Below are positions 33,205 to 46,978 of a stretch of 64,000 nucleotides of DNA, piece after piece. Both the position numbers and the translations under genes were made by a program. The stretch's first letter is position 1; the number at the start of each line of letters is the position of its first letter. A model generated the notes under the pieces. The model did not search any database, had not been told where the DNA came from, and saw nothing but the letters and a program-made list of their open reading frames with translations. Source of the DNA: Augochlora pura (lineage: Eukaryota; Arthropoda; Insecta; Hymenoptera; Halictidae); assembly GCF_028453695.1 (NCBI RefSeq), contig NC_135773.1, positions 2,170,001-2,234,000 of the forward strand, read 5' to 3'.

Positions 33205-36200
33205 ATTATATAAACGCGCGTTTCAATCTATACCATACAACTAGTGTTCGAAACACTATTCTGTATGTAAGAAAGATGATTTTCTAGTCGCGTGTATTCT
33301 ATTATTTTAGTGCCGTAACAACTCTTGAATCGCATTGTTATATGTATAAAGCTTGTACGTTCCTTAGGCGATGCAGGACTTTAAGAATCTTCCCGTTGAA
33401 ATTTCCCGAAATCCTTAACGTGGACACAACCGGTGTATCTACCCTACCTTCGAAATGGCCCGGAAAATCGTGGCCGATTCCTTGCCGAGAATTCGCAATT
33501 GGAAAATTCGCAAATGCTACGACACACCTTTTACACGAGCACGGAAGCGGTCGAGCGGAGACCGGGAGGACACGGGACGTTAAATAACAATAGTAACCGT
33601 GGGATATAGACAGTGGACCAAAGGTCGTTCCGGTGGCCACGTCTTCTTATCCACCGACTAGATTTTGCCGAGGAAAAGTAGATCCCCGAGATCGTACCAA
33701 GTAGCTTTTTCCCTGACCGGAAAGGCATATCGACTTCCGATAAAAGGAAATCGTGCTTTGAGTATCTTTCGGCCCGATGTAAACGAGTCGAATTTCAAAG
33801 GACAATCGTGTAACTTACGCGAACGCCTCCCGTCGATTTTTGCGACGAAACCGCAGGTAGAAAACGGAAAAATCATTTCGCCTCCTAACTTCAACATTTT
33901 TACTACTCGTATCTTAAAACTTCCATCCGGATTCCAATTTTGACTTCGGCAACTCTGATCGCTCGTAAAAAAAATAGCGATCGCTTTTTCACGTGTCCAT
34001 AAAAATTCCGAAAAATTGCGTTCGATCCCATTGGTTTTTTTAAAAGAAAATCGCTCTCGGTTTCACGTAGAGAACACGCGCTCGCGTTGGAACGCGCGTT
34101 AATACCATTCCGTACGAGATAGCTTTTTTCAAATTGAGCGAATGATTCGAAGTTTTTCAAGATGTTAGACCAAAGAGTTTGTTGAGAAGCGAATACACAA
34201 AATTTCTTTAGATCGCAATTGATTGGAACGGTACAAAAATTATAAAACTGCTTTTTTTTTTTTTAACACTTTTATCCGAGCTTGTAACAAGCATTTTAAA
34301 AATGCTCTTTATAAATATGAATAAACAATGAATTATTATCTCAGTACGTGCTGAAAATTTAATCGAGATCGATTTACGTAAATTACTCGTTAAGGTTGAT
34401 ATTCGTGAGATAACCTGCTATTTATGCAAAATGTTAACAACACAATGAAATTTTCAGCTTGTGTATATAACGTCCAGTCCTAAGTACAAAGCGCTCTTCT
34501 TTAATATTTGTTGCAGGCTTGCATAAAAAGGTTGTAAAAACGTAATTTGTCATTTTTTTATCATTTCAACCAAATTCTATTGAAATATATTTTTGTTCTC
34601 TAGTGAACTAGTCGAGGTCTAACACCTCGGAAAGATTCGCGTAATTCGGAGAAACTTGAAAACTGTGATTCCGTTTTGTCAACATGCTTGCCGACGCCGC
34701 TGCCCGTCCACTGTTTCAACAGCGAGGATTTTTCAGATTAAATCCATGAAATATCGTGGCAAGACACGGTGGCCCAGACGGGAGCCAGAAAAATAGAGGA
34801 ACGCTCTTAATTCCCACGGAAATTGGACGCATTCTAGGTGTAACCGGCGCGCATAACGATTTCAACAAGTGAAGTAAATCACGTTTTGGGCCCCGCTCGG
34901 AACACCTAGCCGGCCACCCAACGCTTTTGGACTACGCCCCGCCCTTTCGTGTTTTACAATTACAGTAGTTTTATGAGTTCCAGCCGCTCCCGTTCCCGGT
35001 AGACTTCTGCCAACTTGTGATTGCGCAAGTTTCTGGTTTATGAGCGCGGACCGCCGGCTTATCTCTCTGTGATTCTCCTTTCGCGGCGATTGCACCTGCA
35101 TGCGTACATTTGCCATTTCTGCAAATCGGAATTTACCGGACTTTCTCGTTCCCCGGGACAAAAGAACGCGGGATATGTTGCTGCTCGCCGGCCGAATTCG
35201 ATTTATTAAACCCTTGCACGCCTCGCTAAATTCGAATGAAAATTCGCAATTTTGGCACCCGTTCAAAACACTGGCAATTTGGTAGCCTTTCTTAGGTGTC
35301 CTCGTGATGTTCTTTAAAATTAGTTTTGACTTGTGTCAGTATACTTCTAACACTAAGATGAATAAAATTTTCTTTCTTTTCTGAATCGTTGAAGACTTGG
35401 AATTCATCTTCGAATACAAAAATTCGATAAACATGGAAGAAAATAAATTCAAAAATAAACGAAATAAAAGAATAAAAGAATTTCTATGTATTTAGCACAG
35501 GCTACGTTATCTTGATTATTTAATTTTATTTTCCACTGGATTCGTTATAAACCGAGCTATTATCTAATCGAATTATGCGAAGTTACGTCAAACAGCAAAT
35601 GATGGCCAACGAACAGCGAACCGCTAAAGCAATTGGAAATTTGAAACAATCGTGACAGGCGTGTCGCGTAGACGCGTCCCGCGGTCGCGGGAAGCAGCAC
35701 GCGTTACTCAGTCGTTCGTTCATCCATTTTTCATATTCGTCGCGGGTCGCAGGAGACGCGTCGGCAGACAGCATTGTTAGTTTCGCATTACCGTCGGCAT
35801 CGAAGTATCCCGGGGAGTTTTTCCCCCCGCGGCGCGGCGCGTGGAAATCGCGTGAACTTGACAAGCAGAACGAAGCTTTGTTCAGCGAACCGCCGAATCT
35901 TTCGAGGCTCAGCCGACAAATTACTCGGCGTCGATCGCGCGTTCTTTGTCCCACGATGATCCCGGCGTCGGCCAGTACTAACGAAGCAGTGGCATAATGA
36001 GGTGTGACAGGAGAAGGTGGTAGGCAGTCGGGCCGGGCGAAGGAGCGAGGGGCGGGGGCGTGGAGGGCTGCTTCAGACACCCCAGCCACGCAGACGTCTG
36101 ATGGGGTTCGACGTCGGCCTCGCGGATTTCCATTCTACCGCACCGCACCGTTCCAAACCGCCCCAAACCTAACCCGCGTCGAGGCCACAACAAGGCAAAA

Positions 36201-36681
36201 CATGTACTCACGCGCTGCTGCTACCGCCGCCGTCGCCGCCGCCGCTGTTGCTGCTCGCCTACACCTACCGCCAGCCGCGTCGCGTAAACAGGATTGTGCA
36301 TTCGTACACACGCCAGCAGCGATGGGTCTTCGATGCGCGGCACGCAACCCACGGATCAAATTAGTCTCACGAATGTCTGCCGTCGCGTTCGCACGAACGG
36401 CATGCTCGACAGAGATGAACGATAAAAGATCTTCCAGGAGAACCCTGAACGCATTATTACCGGGGATATCGAATCGGTAATTACTTGGTCGAGGTCCTCC
36501 GCTCGCGATTTCTCCGCAGCTGTCTGCCGAACGACAGCAGATCGAATTCCTGCGGTCACTTATGTGCTTCTTTTCCTACGAATTGTTTACTGGCGATCGT
36601 AAGGTGTCGACGCTCTTATCTACTACATAGTTTCTGTCGATCATTATTATGTTAGACAATAGATTTCGTACGCTATGTAAC
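33205..36681. other. Gene-free segment
   Basis: CpG content is moderate at 33330-33960 and 34640-35290 and high at 35580-36570; the rest is AT-rich. Frames up to 168 codons (35583-36089, minus) overlap antisense frames and have no known motif. An alanine-rich frame at 36200-36480 derives from GCC/GCT triplets. Confidence 0.5.
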
Positions 36682-37129
36682 TAGACCGCAAATTTTTATG
36701 CAAAATACATCTATAATATATCAATTGTATGAAACAGAAATTAAATAAAAGTGTATTCTTTTTCCTGACAGTATTAATTAATTGAAGACAATTTTGAAAT
36801 ATAGGTGAATTCATATGGTGTATTGACCCCTTGCACTACGATTCCTTTCACGCTGCGGTGATCAGCACTTATTTATCCTTAATATTTTTAATAAAAGAAC
36901 ATAACCATTTTTCTTCCTCTTATTGTCTTTATATACTTTTGTTTCTAAGCTTTCATAACGGAAGAATTTATTCTTATTTCGATGTAAAAGAAATTGATGA
37001 TTTATTAATTTAGTAGATCTTGCATGGAATCTGTATCACGAGTCTGACTCGTTATAATAGTGCAAGAGGTCAAAAGTTCTGCATTTCTCTTACCCATCAC
37101 TTCCATAAATGTTTCAAATCCGTGGTCTA
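36682..37129. mobile_element. hAT-like MITE, copy 4, split by family B
   Basis: The left end is TAGACCGCAAATTTTTATGC. The right end, read inward, is TAGACCACGGATTTGAAACA. The flanks TATGTAAC (36674-36681) and CTTATAAC (37130-37137) match at 5 of 8 bases. Without the nested family B element (36823-37073) it is about 197 bp. The nesting shows the hAT-like copy is the older insertion. Confidence 0.65.
36823..37073 (+). mobile_element. TTAA MITE family B, copy 2, nested in the hAT-like MITE
   Basis: 251 bp. Left end CCCCTTGCACTACGATTCCT, right end GTGCAAGAGG. The target copies have drifted to TTGA and TCAA. A hairpin ACGAGT-CTG-ACTCGT lies at 37038-37052, near the right end. The body aligns fully with 6473-6719 and, inverted, with 24454-25031. 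The plus-strand ORF at 36831 falls inside and is accidental. Confidence 0.85.
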
Positions 37130-38100
37130 CTTATAACAGAACACCTTGGTAATTTTGCAAATGGTATAAAAACTATAGAATATTTATTGCAAGCTACGTG
37201 AGTTAAATAAACACGGTCGATAATCTGCAACACTTCTGTGCAAAATTTTAAACTGTTTTAAATTGAACTGACCCAAAAGTTTCGAATTTGCGAAGATCGA
37301 GTTGCTTTCGGCAAACGTCTGTAATTGTCACTGCAGCGACGAGAAATGCGACAGTGTCGAGAGAACGTTCCAGCGTTAATGTTGCTGCAGCGTTAACGTA
37401 ACGTGCAACTAATCGCAACACCTTCACCACCGACCCTCCCCGCCGCCCCGATGATTAATTATACCGGGTGTAACGCCAAGGCGGGAACATCCTTTCACCG
37501 GCGCAAGATTCCTCTGACCGATGAATTCGGCGAGACTTTAGCGCGAACGTTGAAAGAACAAATGAATAGCTCGAGTATATCTTTCTCTGTTACGGCGTAA
37601 TTAAAACGCGCGGATCATGCACTACCCGGGATTAAATTTTCACCGGCGGAAGAACGTAAGTAGCGCATTCATTAATTTTTCTGCTTTAAACGTCGCCTAT
37701 TAAGTTCCCCATAAATGTGTGCTACGGCGCGGAGAGCATCGAATGCACTACGCTTCGGAAGCTGATCGTGGCATTGATTAAACGGAAAGTTTCACCTAAA
37801 GATTTCCCATGAGATATTACCACCCGTGTTGCGTTTCGCTTGAAATTAATGACCGATCACCATCGCCGGTTACGCGGATACATCAAAATGCTAATCGCTG
37901 CGATTCCCGCGGAATCGAGTTCGCTGGTCACTTTGCTTAAAGGATAGATAGAAAATCGGATCCGATCGAGTGGCAAATCGGTGGACGATTCTGGCGATCG
38001 CTTGGCTTCGATTCGCTCGGATATCTACTAGCTTACTCTGTTATTTGCGTCGACGAGGCGCATCTGATTTGCAAGATTTAGGCATCTAAACGGTCGTCGG
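37130..38100. other. Gene-free segment
   Basis: AT-rich to 37250, then CpG-moderate to 38100 with mixed ATTA and GC-rich sequence. Two 60-65-codon frames are unrecognised. Confidence 0.5.
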
Positions 38101-38131
38101 TAAACTGCGGATTTTATGCATTTATTTTAGA
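38101..38131 (-). mobile_element. Solitary end of the hAT-like MITE
   Basis: TAAACTGCGGATTTTATGCA followed by TTTATTTTAG matches the left-end consensus with few changes. No opposing end was found downstream within 350 bp, so the copy is truncated. Confidence 0.5.
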
Positions 38132-38204
38132 GATTAATAGAAGAAATTTAAAACGTAAGAAAAATTCTAGAAGTAATATATTTTATGTATCATTTTCAAC
38201 TTAC

Positions 38205-38233
38205 TTAGTGAGAGTCTGCCAGATACTCACTAA
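38205..38233. repeat. 29-bp imperfect palindrome
   Basis: TTAGTGAG and CTCACTAA form the outer arms, with TCT/AGA pairing further in; 12 of 14 positions pair. Function unknown. Confidence 0.7.
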
Positions 38234-38399
38234 ATTATATTGTGTATATAAAAATCAAATATAACGGGCATTGCACATTTTTCTTGCAAGACATTGCATG
38301 ATTATACATAGAAAACTTGTTGTCGGACATAGTTAACTTTACATTTAGCGAATAATAATAAAATATTAAAATTTGAATATAAAAATTTTTGCACTCTTT

Positions 38400-38443
38400 T
38401 ATTTCCATTATTTTGTGATAAAAAATGTAGTACCACCAACCTA
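38400..38443 (-). mobile_element. Possible mariner-type end
   Basis: GTACCACCAACCTAA is followed by TAGAAT. Read inward it begins TTAGGTTGGTGGTAC, like a mariner terminus. The partner end is not visible, and the AT-rich sequence inside carries no transposase motif. Weak call. Confidence 0.35.
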
Positions 38444-40005
38444 ATAGAATTGCTAGAAATAGTAATTAGAAATAAATAGAATTGTTATTAATAGTAATTC
38501 GAAATGAACAGAAGTAAATAGTAACGGTGAGTAAATTCTTTCGTTTAGGTTAGGGCTGATAAATATTTCTGCAATTTGTCGGCTCGAAAGCAGGAAACGT
38601 AAAGTTCGCCGGCGCGTCGGTGACACGAGAAATTACGGTAGTTCCCGCGACCTTCCCCGGGAACTTCGAAAATTCCCGGACCCTACGGGGAAGTTGGACC
38701 GTAGACGCGAAGCATCTTGCCGGCGTGGCTGCGTGGAAGTGCAATTCGCACGCGAGACCGGTCCCTAAACAGCTCGTTCGCCGACAGAAACGGGTGGAGG
38801 ACTGGAGAACCCGGTGGCTTGATGGCGGCCGCATTCCCGTAGACCGCGCAGGAAACACACTACACGACACGGGGAAACACCCGGGAAGCCCCGGGGGGTC
38901 CGGAACGACTCGACATGGCACGGCTTTACGGCACTCTGCATCGATACCTTTCGATAACATCGACCTTCCACCACCCACGGCGTTACTCACCGGCGCCACT
39001 TGTCCCGGCCCCTTTGTTGCGAATCCTTTATCCCTCTGTCGCGACCCCGCTGATAAGGACAGCTGATATCGTCGGTCTAAGAGTGATCGATGCGATACCC
39101 GCCGATCCGTGTTTAATTAAACGAAAAAAAGATCTTGTTCGGGCTGGTCGCACTGGTCACGATCGAACGCTCTTTCGGTGAACAGAAAAACAATCGGGAA
39201 TCATGCGAAACGTACACGATATCCGGAAAGGTTCGGACTAAACTTATTCTATTTGTTATCAAATTTAAATGAATAAAGAATGCTCGTTAATCTATGTTAT
39301 AAAAGTGCATTAATGAAAGGATATAAGCGTCTCAAATTTCTAGAAGCGTTAGTTTATAAAGATACAATAGAAATGTATGATCAATTTTGCGAATGCCCTT
39401 GAAATACATTCACTATCATTTCCAGTATGGAAGAAATATTTATTGAAAAAATTTGTTAATCGTCAACTTGACAAAGAAAAGTCTGGGTTCTGCAGTGGGG
39501 GGAATTTTCAAACAATATTTGAAACTAGATCGCGGATAAATATAAAAGAATCTGCACTAATTGCGAAACTACATAGATCCTACTTCGTTCCATAATTATC
39601 TGATCACTCATCGTTGTTTCATATTTGACAAATTCACTTCTGTCCGTCGTTACAAAATTTCTAATTAACTCACTGCTTGAAAAAAGAAAATTTCGTCGCG
39701 ATTTATTGAACCGTCCCGGAGAATCACCGTCGCAGAATGTTAAATTACGAATCTCGTTAAACGACTCCCGGAATCCGTTCGATTAAGCATTTTCTGTGTT
39801 TTTTTTTCATATTTCTTGCTCAGAAACGAATCGAGCCACGGGAATTGTGCATATTTCCCGATCGCTCAATTTTCTCCTTTGAACGAGCGAAATTGGCTGG
39901 ATTTCGGGGAAAAACTGCTATCGGGTTCGAGCAGTTAGTTTTCAATCTCCTTTCCGCGAGATAAATGTATATATGTATATGTATGTACGTATATATATAT
40001 ACATT

Positions 40006-40041
40006 GCCATTTTTTCAGCATATATATATATAAAAAATGGC
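40006..40041. repeat. AT-core hairpin within a TA/TATG repeat
   Basis: GCCATTTTTT (40006-40015) and AAAAAATGGC (40032-40041) are perfect inverted copies around a TATATA loop. It lies next to a (TA)n/(TATG)n microsatellite at about 39965-40002. The stem is only 10 bp, too short for a microRNA precursor. Confidence 0.65.
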
Positions 40042-40314
40042 TGGACAGACACGATTAATAAAAGTCGAAAGCTATTGCGGCCGGTCGGAAATACGCAGAA
40101 TCCAATCCTTCCGGTTTACCACGTTTCCGCGTGGCGCAAAACAAGGACTCTGAATTGCGGGTTCCGCGAGGCCAGCTGAGCGTGACAAGAGCGAGAGTTT
40201 GCATTTGTCGGAAATCGCGGATACACGTGCGCGCGCGCGCGAGCGAGCGAGCGAGCGCAATAGCGCCGCCGTCCAACGAATTGTCTGTCGGTTTGCTAGT
40301 AAAATTGACGACAA

Positions 40315-40337
40315 CGCCGCGCCGCGCCGCGCCGCGC
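40315..40337. repeat. (GCGCC)n run
   Basis: Four to five tandem GCGCC units, 60 bases after a GCGC/GAGC simple repeat (about 40230-40258). Confidence 0.75.
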
Positions 40338-43300
40338 TCCTCTCGTAAAATCAAACCGGTGAGAGTTTTACGATCGACTAAAATAATTGGCTTCTATTCT
40401 AACGTACAAAAGCTCTCCGATTTCGGCACACCGACGAGTTTGATAGAATATATTCTGGCAAATGCTATACCAAACAAAGGTCCGGGCATCGTCAGACTGA
40501 TCCTGGAAAGCGGTGCGCAGACGCGTCCAATTGCCCTGTAAAATGTGCTCTCGCATACAACGAGTAGATCGAAATGACATTCCACTGAAATTAATACATT
40601 ATTAGTTTAATGCATAGTGGAGTTATTATCGAGCTGGCAATATTTTTTGTAAAACATATAAAGTTTATATATAAATTTTGTAAAATGTATAAAAGCTATA
40701 CTCTAATGTCTTTTATTTTATTTGAAATTATCCTTGGCATATGTATTGGAATGTGGGAAATAATTCCAGTTGAAGTTTCATTTGAATTCATAGAGGATTT
40801 TAACGAAATCAACGAAGTAATCGCCTTATAGCGGTTTTCGAGTTGAAGAGGTCCGGATTAAAGAGATCCCGGTTAGAGGATCGACCGTGCCTAGAAAATT
40901 AGAAAAGCACTCGCGTTCGCCGGCACTTCCTTGTTCATAATTTACTCGCGGCGTTCGAAGTGACGCGGCGGTCTAGGGCTCTGCACTTGCCGCGCGGCGT
41001 TCCGGCGCGTGTGTTAATTAAAAACTTCCGAGCTTCTGAATTCTCACCTGGCCGGCCCCCTCTCGACCGCCCGCGTGCACACCCTCCGCGTTTTTCCCCG
41101 GAGCTGTATCGGCGTTTCCATTGTCGCGCGCCAGAATGCCGAGGTGACATTTATAAACCGGTGATTTAATTCATCAACGGATACGGAGGCTGGGAATGGT
41201 GGTGATTCGGCTCCTGGCCGTGAGTGGAGAGGCCGGTAATCAGACACTTTAATTAACGCAGCTTCTCTCCTCCACCTCCTCCCTCCTGTAACCCGGACCA
41301 GTCCCCCCCCCCCCCGCCCCGGCCGCTGACGCGACGCTTTATCCCTTCCGAATGCCCGATAGCTTTTGATCTCAGGCTCGCCGGGCTACTACGTCGGAAG
41401 TAACGTCTCGTTGCTGCCAAATCGATCAAATCTATCGACATTGAATAGATTATGCCCGCTCGCCGTCCGGAATCGTGACTGGTCCTCTCTCTCTCTCTCG
41501 CCTCCGCTTCGCGAACGCACGAACTGCTATGTCATATCTTGATTAACCCTCGGACGTCGAATGCAGGGTCGTTCCGACCAGCGAGCGATAAGACTCGATG
41601 GCGGGTTCGATTGCCGGTGTGACCAGTGTTCACAGGGAAATAAGTTACGCAAGGACGGGGATGGATGAGACATGCGTCGGAAGTCCCGCATAGCAGCGTG
41701 ACGCGTCTACCTGCATCGCGTCGCTCAAACTTGGGCTGGTGGAAAAATGAAGCACAATACAATGCGATGCGCCAGCACGATTTCATCAACCATAATCACG
41801 TCAGTGTCAAGAATTTTGAATTAACATACCAGAAGAAAGTCACCGTGTCGCGAAAACGAGCGCGCACCGACTTCGTTTTATTTTTGCTCGGTTGCTTATC
41901 TCCTCGTCCCATTTGATTCTATAGCGCTCGGCGGGAAGTTCGTTACCTGGTCCGAGATGGAAGGAATCTCGAAATTCGATGCTCGGATAACGTCGCAATT
42001 AAATCAGGTAAAAACACGAGTACCACGGCTGTGATATCGACGAGGTAGAGGATATAAATCGAAAGGATTTCCTCGTGCTCGTAAAACAGCGGACTCCGAG
42101 ACGGAGGAGCGAGTGGTTCGACAGAAATCCGGTACAAGACAGGAATTCAAAACAGTTCCCGGACCAACAGGTGCTGAACGTCAAAACGAGAGGTAATTTT
42201 TAAAGCTTTTCGCGCGATAAATTTCATGTTACCCGACTCGTTACGACTGCTCGCGATGTCGCGCCCGTTACGAGCTGCTTTCGCGGCAATAACGTGTCGT
42301 GTAGACACTGCATTGTACAGGTGAACGGAAGCTTTTTTTTTCGCTCGGCGCACACGGGTCGACCATAATGGTCCGGGAACGATGGCATTATGATAACGCC
42401 GCATATCCTTGCCGCGCTCTAACGCGTATTTACAGCGCGAACATCGATTATTGTCACCGCTTCATCATTCTCCCCTTCCGGCGAACGTCTGAACGACGAA
42501 CGCTCGAAAAAGCGGTCGGGTGATCGAATATGATACGCGGAAAAATGCAAAGGAAATGGCGGAGCTCCGGTGATATTGTTCAAAGTTTCAATTGGATCCG
42601 ATGCAACAGTTGTTGTACGAGCGAGCAGACAACGAAGAAAGTTGTTTGAAGTGGAGGTAGGATAAGTACGTCAATTACAGTGCTACCCTTGGTTACTGTA
42701 TCCTTGCGAGAATTTTACTAGTATTTCAAAATATTGTTTATTTATCTATAGTTTTCACAACCAAATCGAAGACCATGCGTTACACCTAACCTGTGAAATG
42801 TGATTACTCTTTCCTTTTTAGAATATTATTGCAAACACTAGAACATATATGTGTAATAAATTATGTTATTTATCTAGAACTGATCACAATAATTAAAGCA
42901 CAATTAATTCCGATAAAATCGTATTTATACGCAAGACATCAACAAATGATTGAGATATTTTAAGAAATGCAATATGAGTAAAAAGGTCCACATAATTTCT
43001 TGAAAACACCAGAGGTCGCTAACTAACTAACACAGCAATTGACATAATTGCTTTAAGCTCAAAGCGCAAGGGATAAAATAAAAAGGGGTGTCTGATGAAA
43101 TCGTCGTCGAAGAATTTACATTTCTTTCAACGGATAAAATGAATGTAGTTTACATAAATCAGCGTGATTCTATATTTCAACGAACGAAAACGTAGCTCGT
43201 AGGCGGAAATTAGTTCGCGAAACTACCGATTCTCGTTCGCTAAAATATTAATCCACTCGAACTGAATTCAAAGCGATTTCCGTTTCCGCGGAAATCCAAG

Positions 43301-44216
43301 GAACGAAAGAAAGAATGAAAGAATTTGGTCGAAGTTCGAAACTTTCCAGCTCCTGCGTCGATTATAAATACCGCTGCCGATGGAAGCAGCTGACGCTGGC
43401 CACTCGCGAGCATTATCTAGCAGCAGATTATTATCTAACTCGAAATTAGTGCATAATTAGTAGTTACGGGCCGGTGATATTAAACTGCAATCTACTCGGC
43501 AAAGTAAATTCGCCGATGCCGGACCCGCGCGCGCGCTGTTTAAACGTGATCACATAATTACGGGTACACAGCCGTTGAAATTGAGTCGTGAAACAACGCG
43601 TTCGTTCGAACAGCCGACGCCCGAAGAGAAATTACGAAATTAAGAATCCCCGACAGGCTCGACTCCTCGTCGCACCGAAACTGTTCCGCGAAACACCCTA
43701 CCGTTCCACAGTGGTCCGGCGTAGCAGATCCGCGGTCGAAATTATTTTAGCTTTGTTACGCGGTTTTAGATTATGATTCAGTAGGTCATTGAATTCGTTT
43801 CTATACCAGCTAGAATATTATCGAGACGGAGACATGTAAATTTAAAAAAACGAGGTGAACCGCAATTTTATGAAAAAACGTTCCTCTGCAAGTTTTGTAT
43901 ATTCTAAATGGTGGAGAAATTAATACTGACCAACTATTGTGGAACATAGTTTTTTGGTAGATCATCGGGAATGTCTATAAAAATATCGTTTATTCTCGAA
44001 ATAGATATTTATTTTTCATTTATTTTCGTAAATTAATATTTCAGTATTTGACTTCATATTTTCTGCATTTATGGCACAATTTAATAGATGCAATTTAGAA
44101 TAGTGGAAAGATTAAAAGAATTTTAAGGCACCAACATATTATTTTAATTGACTAAGATTATTAAATGAAGGGAAATTTTTCGGTTTCGTTTCTATTTCTT
44201 GCCATTCGTGCAGGCA

Positions 44217-44250
44217 ATTTTTATTTTGCATAAAAATCCGCAGTCTTCTA
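44217..44250 (+). mobile_element. Solitary end of the hAT-like MITE
   Basis: ATTTTTATTTTGCATAAAAA followed by TCCGCAGTCTTCTA is almost the exact right-end consensus. A very weak inverted match near 43855-43885 could be its left end, but the flanks do not agree. Confidence 0.5.
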
Positions 44251-46978
44251 ATCACAGAACTGATTGTTCCGAATTTTAAAGCTAAAGATTTCGATCGCCA
44301 GTGATCCAACTGTTTGATGCAAATGTCGAACAAAATCGGCACGATCGACGTAGTTTTGAGATTGGTCGACTTTAAAGGCTCGTCTAGGCAAACACGTCGG
44401 ACGATTCTCCGCAAACGGGGAATAATGTGTGCCGGGCACCAAAGTGCACACACCTTAATGAATCCGTGGCGATCCAACGAAACTCGGTCATCGGGTCTAA
44501 TGTGCCAAAAAGTGGGCAAACAGTGATTCATTCACTCGCCACGGTCAGCTCAATCCCAACGAAGAATTCGTAGACCGAGAAGAATCGATACTGCCGGCTG
44601 CGGTGCGGTTATGCTGCGTCTCCACGTTCAGACCGCCCGGAAAGATACTCGGTTGACAGTGAACTTTTCGCAGTCGAACTTGAAATCGAGGAAATATTTG
44701 CCTAACTGATTCTGCATTTATTGAACAGTGCACTATATTTTAGAAAATGAGAAAAAAAATTAGTATTTTCAATAGCATTTTTTTTAATCACGTTTCTTTA
44801 TTAAACAGTGCCTTCAACAATTATATCTGAAAGTTTGATCGAATATTTTCTGAAAGTGTAAAAGTCCTAATTGCTGTACGAAATGTACATGCTTGATCAT
44901 TTTCAGTGAGCAGTAATCTCGATAGAGTTCATTAGCCTTCTAATAATATATTTTCACAACTGTACTATTGTATCATTTTATTAATACAATATATATATAC
45001 AATATAATAATACAAAAATATTATTATAACTTTATTTAGCAATTTTCAAAACACATTTTTTAAGTACTTTATTAGGCTTTCAATTGTTGGCATAAAAGCA
45101 GTTTATTTGATTTAATTACAATACTAAAACTAGTGTAATTCAGTGAACGATTAAATACACCCGGTAACCGCAGTGCAATTAATATATACCATATACAGTA
45201 CACCACTCGACACAAAAAGAACAAACAATTTCTAAAAACGTTCTCAGTTACCTGTGTCTACTTCTCAACAGATTAAGTACCCCCCACCCGGTAGAAAATA
45301 AAAGAGTTGCTTCCACTGTCCGCAAAAAATAGCTATCAGACCCATATCCACTTAGCATAAATTCCAAAGAATTGAACTGTCCAGAGTAGAAGCTGGCACT
45401 GTTACGGAGGATAATATGGAAAGTAACCCTTTGCCGCGTCCATTAGTAAATTCTATTCTCGTGGGTTGCTCTTACGTGGACACCTAGCAAAGCTCTCCCA
45501 CCTGAGTCCACTCGAGAGTAAACCCCGCCATACACGCGCGCCGGCTTCGTATCCAGCGGCAAGCACTGCTCTCGAACGTAATACCTTCGAGTGGACACGC
45601 AGCGTTACGGCGACGAGCCCCATCGCGAACGTCTCCCTCACCTTTAAACTATCTTCTCCTCTATCCACTTTGATCCGTTCCACGATCCTCTTTCCGCGAC
45701 CGGCGGTCCTTTCTGCCCTGCAACATCCGACCAGCCACGCCGCTATTCCTAGAAACGATGGTCGCGGTGGATCCGGGTCGCGCGTAAATTTCCGGAATCT
45801 TAGCTGATTTATCGCCGTTTGAAATATAGGTTGCCGCTGAGAAAGATGCCGGCTTCCTTGCCGGAGAGGTAGTGCCACAGTTTACCTTTAACTTAGGTCT
45901 ACCTCGAGATTGATCTCTTCAGAGATCGGAACACGGTGTTAGGTGTTGCTAGAACTGCTTCGAATAAATATTTATCGAAAATAGTTATTCGATTGTTTCG
46001 AAAAAGAATTATTCGCGTATTTCGTTCGTAAACGTAATATTCATGAACACCGTTTCAAATAGAAATTTCCTGCGTCGTTTGCGAAATACAGACTAAATAG
46101 TTTCGAATAATTCTTCAATCTTTATTCGAATAATTTTTAATTTTTTATTAGAACAATTTATTTAAATAAAGATTCTAAAATTATTCAGAGGTTATAAAAT
46201 TGTTCAAACAGGGATTGTAAAATTATTCAGCGTAAAGTAGTAATTTGAATGTGGCAATTTTAAAACGGATCGATAGTAACCAAACTTCTCCTGGTGGATT
46301 CTAATAAAAGTAATCTGGTTCAAGAAAAAAAAAGATGACTCAAGAATGAGGAAACTCTGATGAGAAACTCGCTGATGAGGAACGACTTTGACGAGGAACT
46401 TACGAAGCGTGTTATTCGGAATGGGTCATCTCGCGAAAATTGGGTGAAGTGCGCGTCGTATGTGCAGATCGAGCAGACATAGAGTACACGTATCAAGCAG
46501 ACATTAATCGTTTGTAATGTTTGGAAATATTCAACGATAACCGAAAATTAAGTTTTAACATTTATATATCCTTTCGCGACCCCTAAGTTACAAGTATAGC
46601 AATTTGTATTATTATTCACATTTTCTTCTCTGAAGTTGGTTATAATTCCAACGATCAACGGCCTCCAAACTAGTAAATATTGAATACATTTTTCTTGTGA
46701 ATATGTAGAATTAATGCAGGAAAAATACTGTAAAAATAAAATTAGTGACAAAAAGAATAAAATAGTAGGAAGTAGAAGAAATGCAGAAAATTAAATTCGA
46801 AGCAAAATGAAGAAAAGCAAATAACAGTGAAAGAAATAAAAGGACACTTTAATCACTTACATCCTTCCCTACTAGTAAAAAATAACTATTTCATTATTTT
46901 TCTGCCGTAATAAGTCCCGAATAATTTTGTTACGCTATTGCAAGGTAGATATCAAAACTAACCGTATTAACTAATCTA
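44251..46978. other. Gene-free segment
   Basis: AT-rich except for about 44260-44660 and 45420-45900. The latter carries opposed frames of 113 (plus) and 141 (minus) codons with no known motif; opposing frames of this length in CpG-rich DNA are expected by chance. A (TA)n run lies near 44985. Confidence 0.5.

Larger units (their letters stand above)
38444..44216. other. Long gene-free segment
   Basis: CpG-rich blocks at about 38590-39180, 39670-40560, 40900-42480 and 43190-43760 are separated by AT-rich DNA. Many frames to 149 codons (38550-38999 on minus, opposed by 38620-39066 on plus) are mutually overlapping shadows. A C13 run lies at 41303-41315. TTAACCCTCGGACG at 41543 resembles a TTAA MITE tip without a partner. 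Confidence 0.5.

Noticed and set aside
36004..36480. 158-codon alanine-rich frame
   Set aside because: Alanine run comes from GCC/GCT triplets; antisense frames cover the same bases.
41543..41570. TTAA MITE starting TTAACCCTCGGACGTCG
   Set aside because: No opposing end with GTCCGAGGGTTAA was found within the next kilobase, so only one tip is visible.
43855..44250. Two-ended hAT-like MITE ending at 44250
   Set aside because: The supposed left end (GAACCGCAATTTTATG) is weak, the length is twice that of the family, and the 8-bp flanks do not agree.
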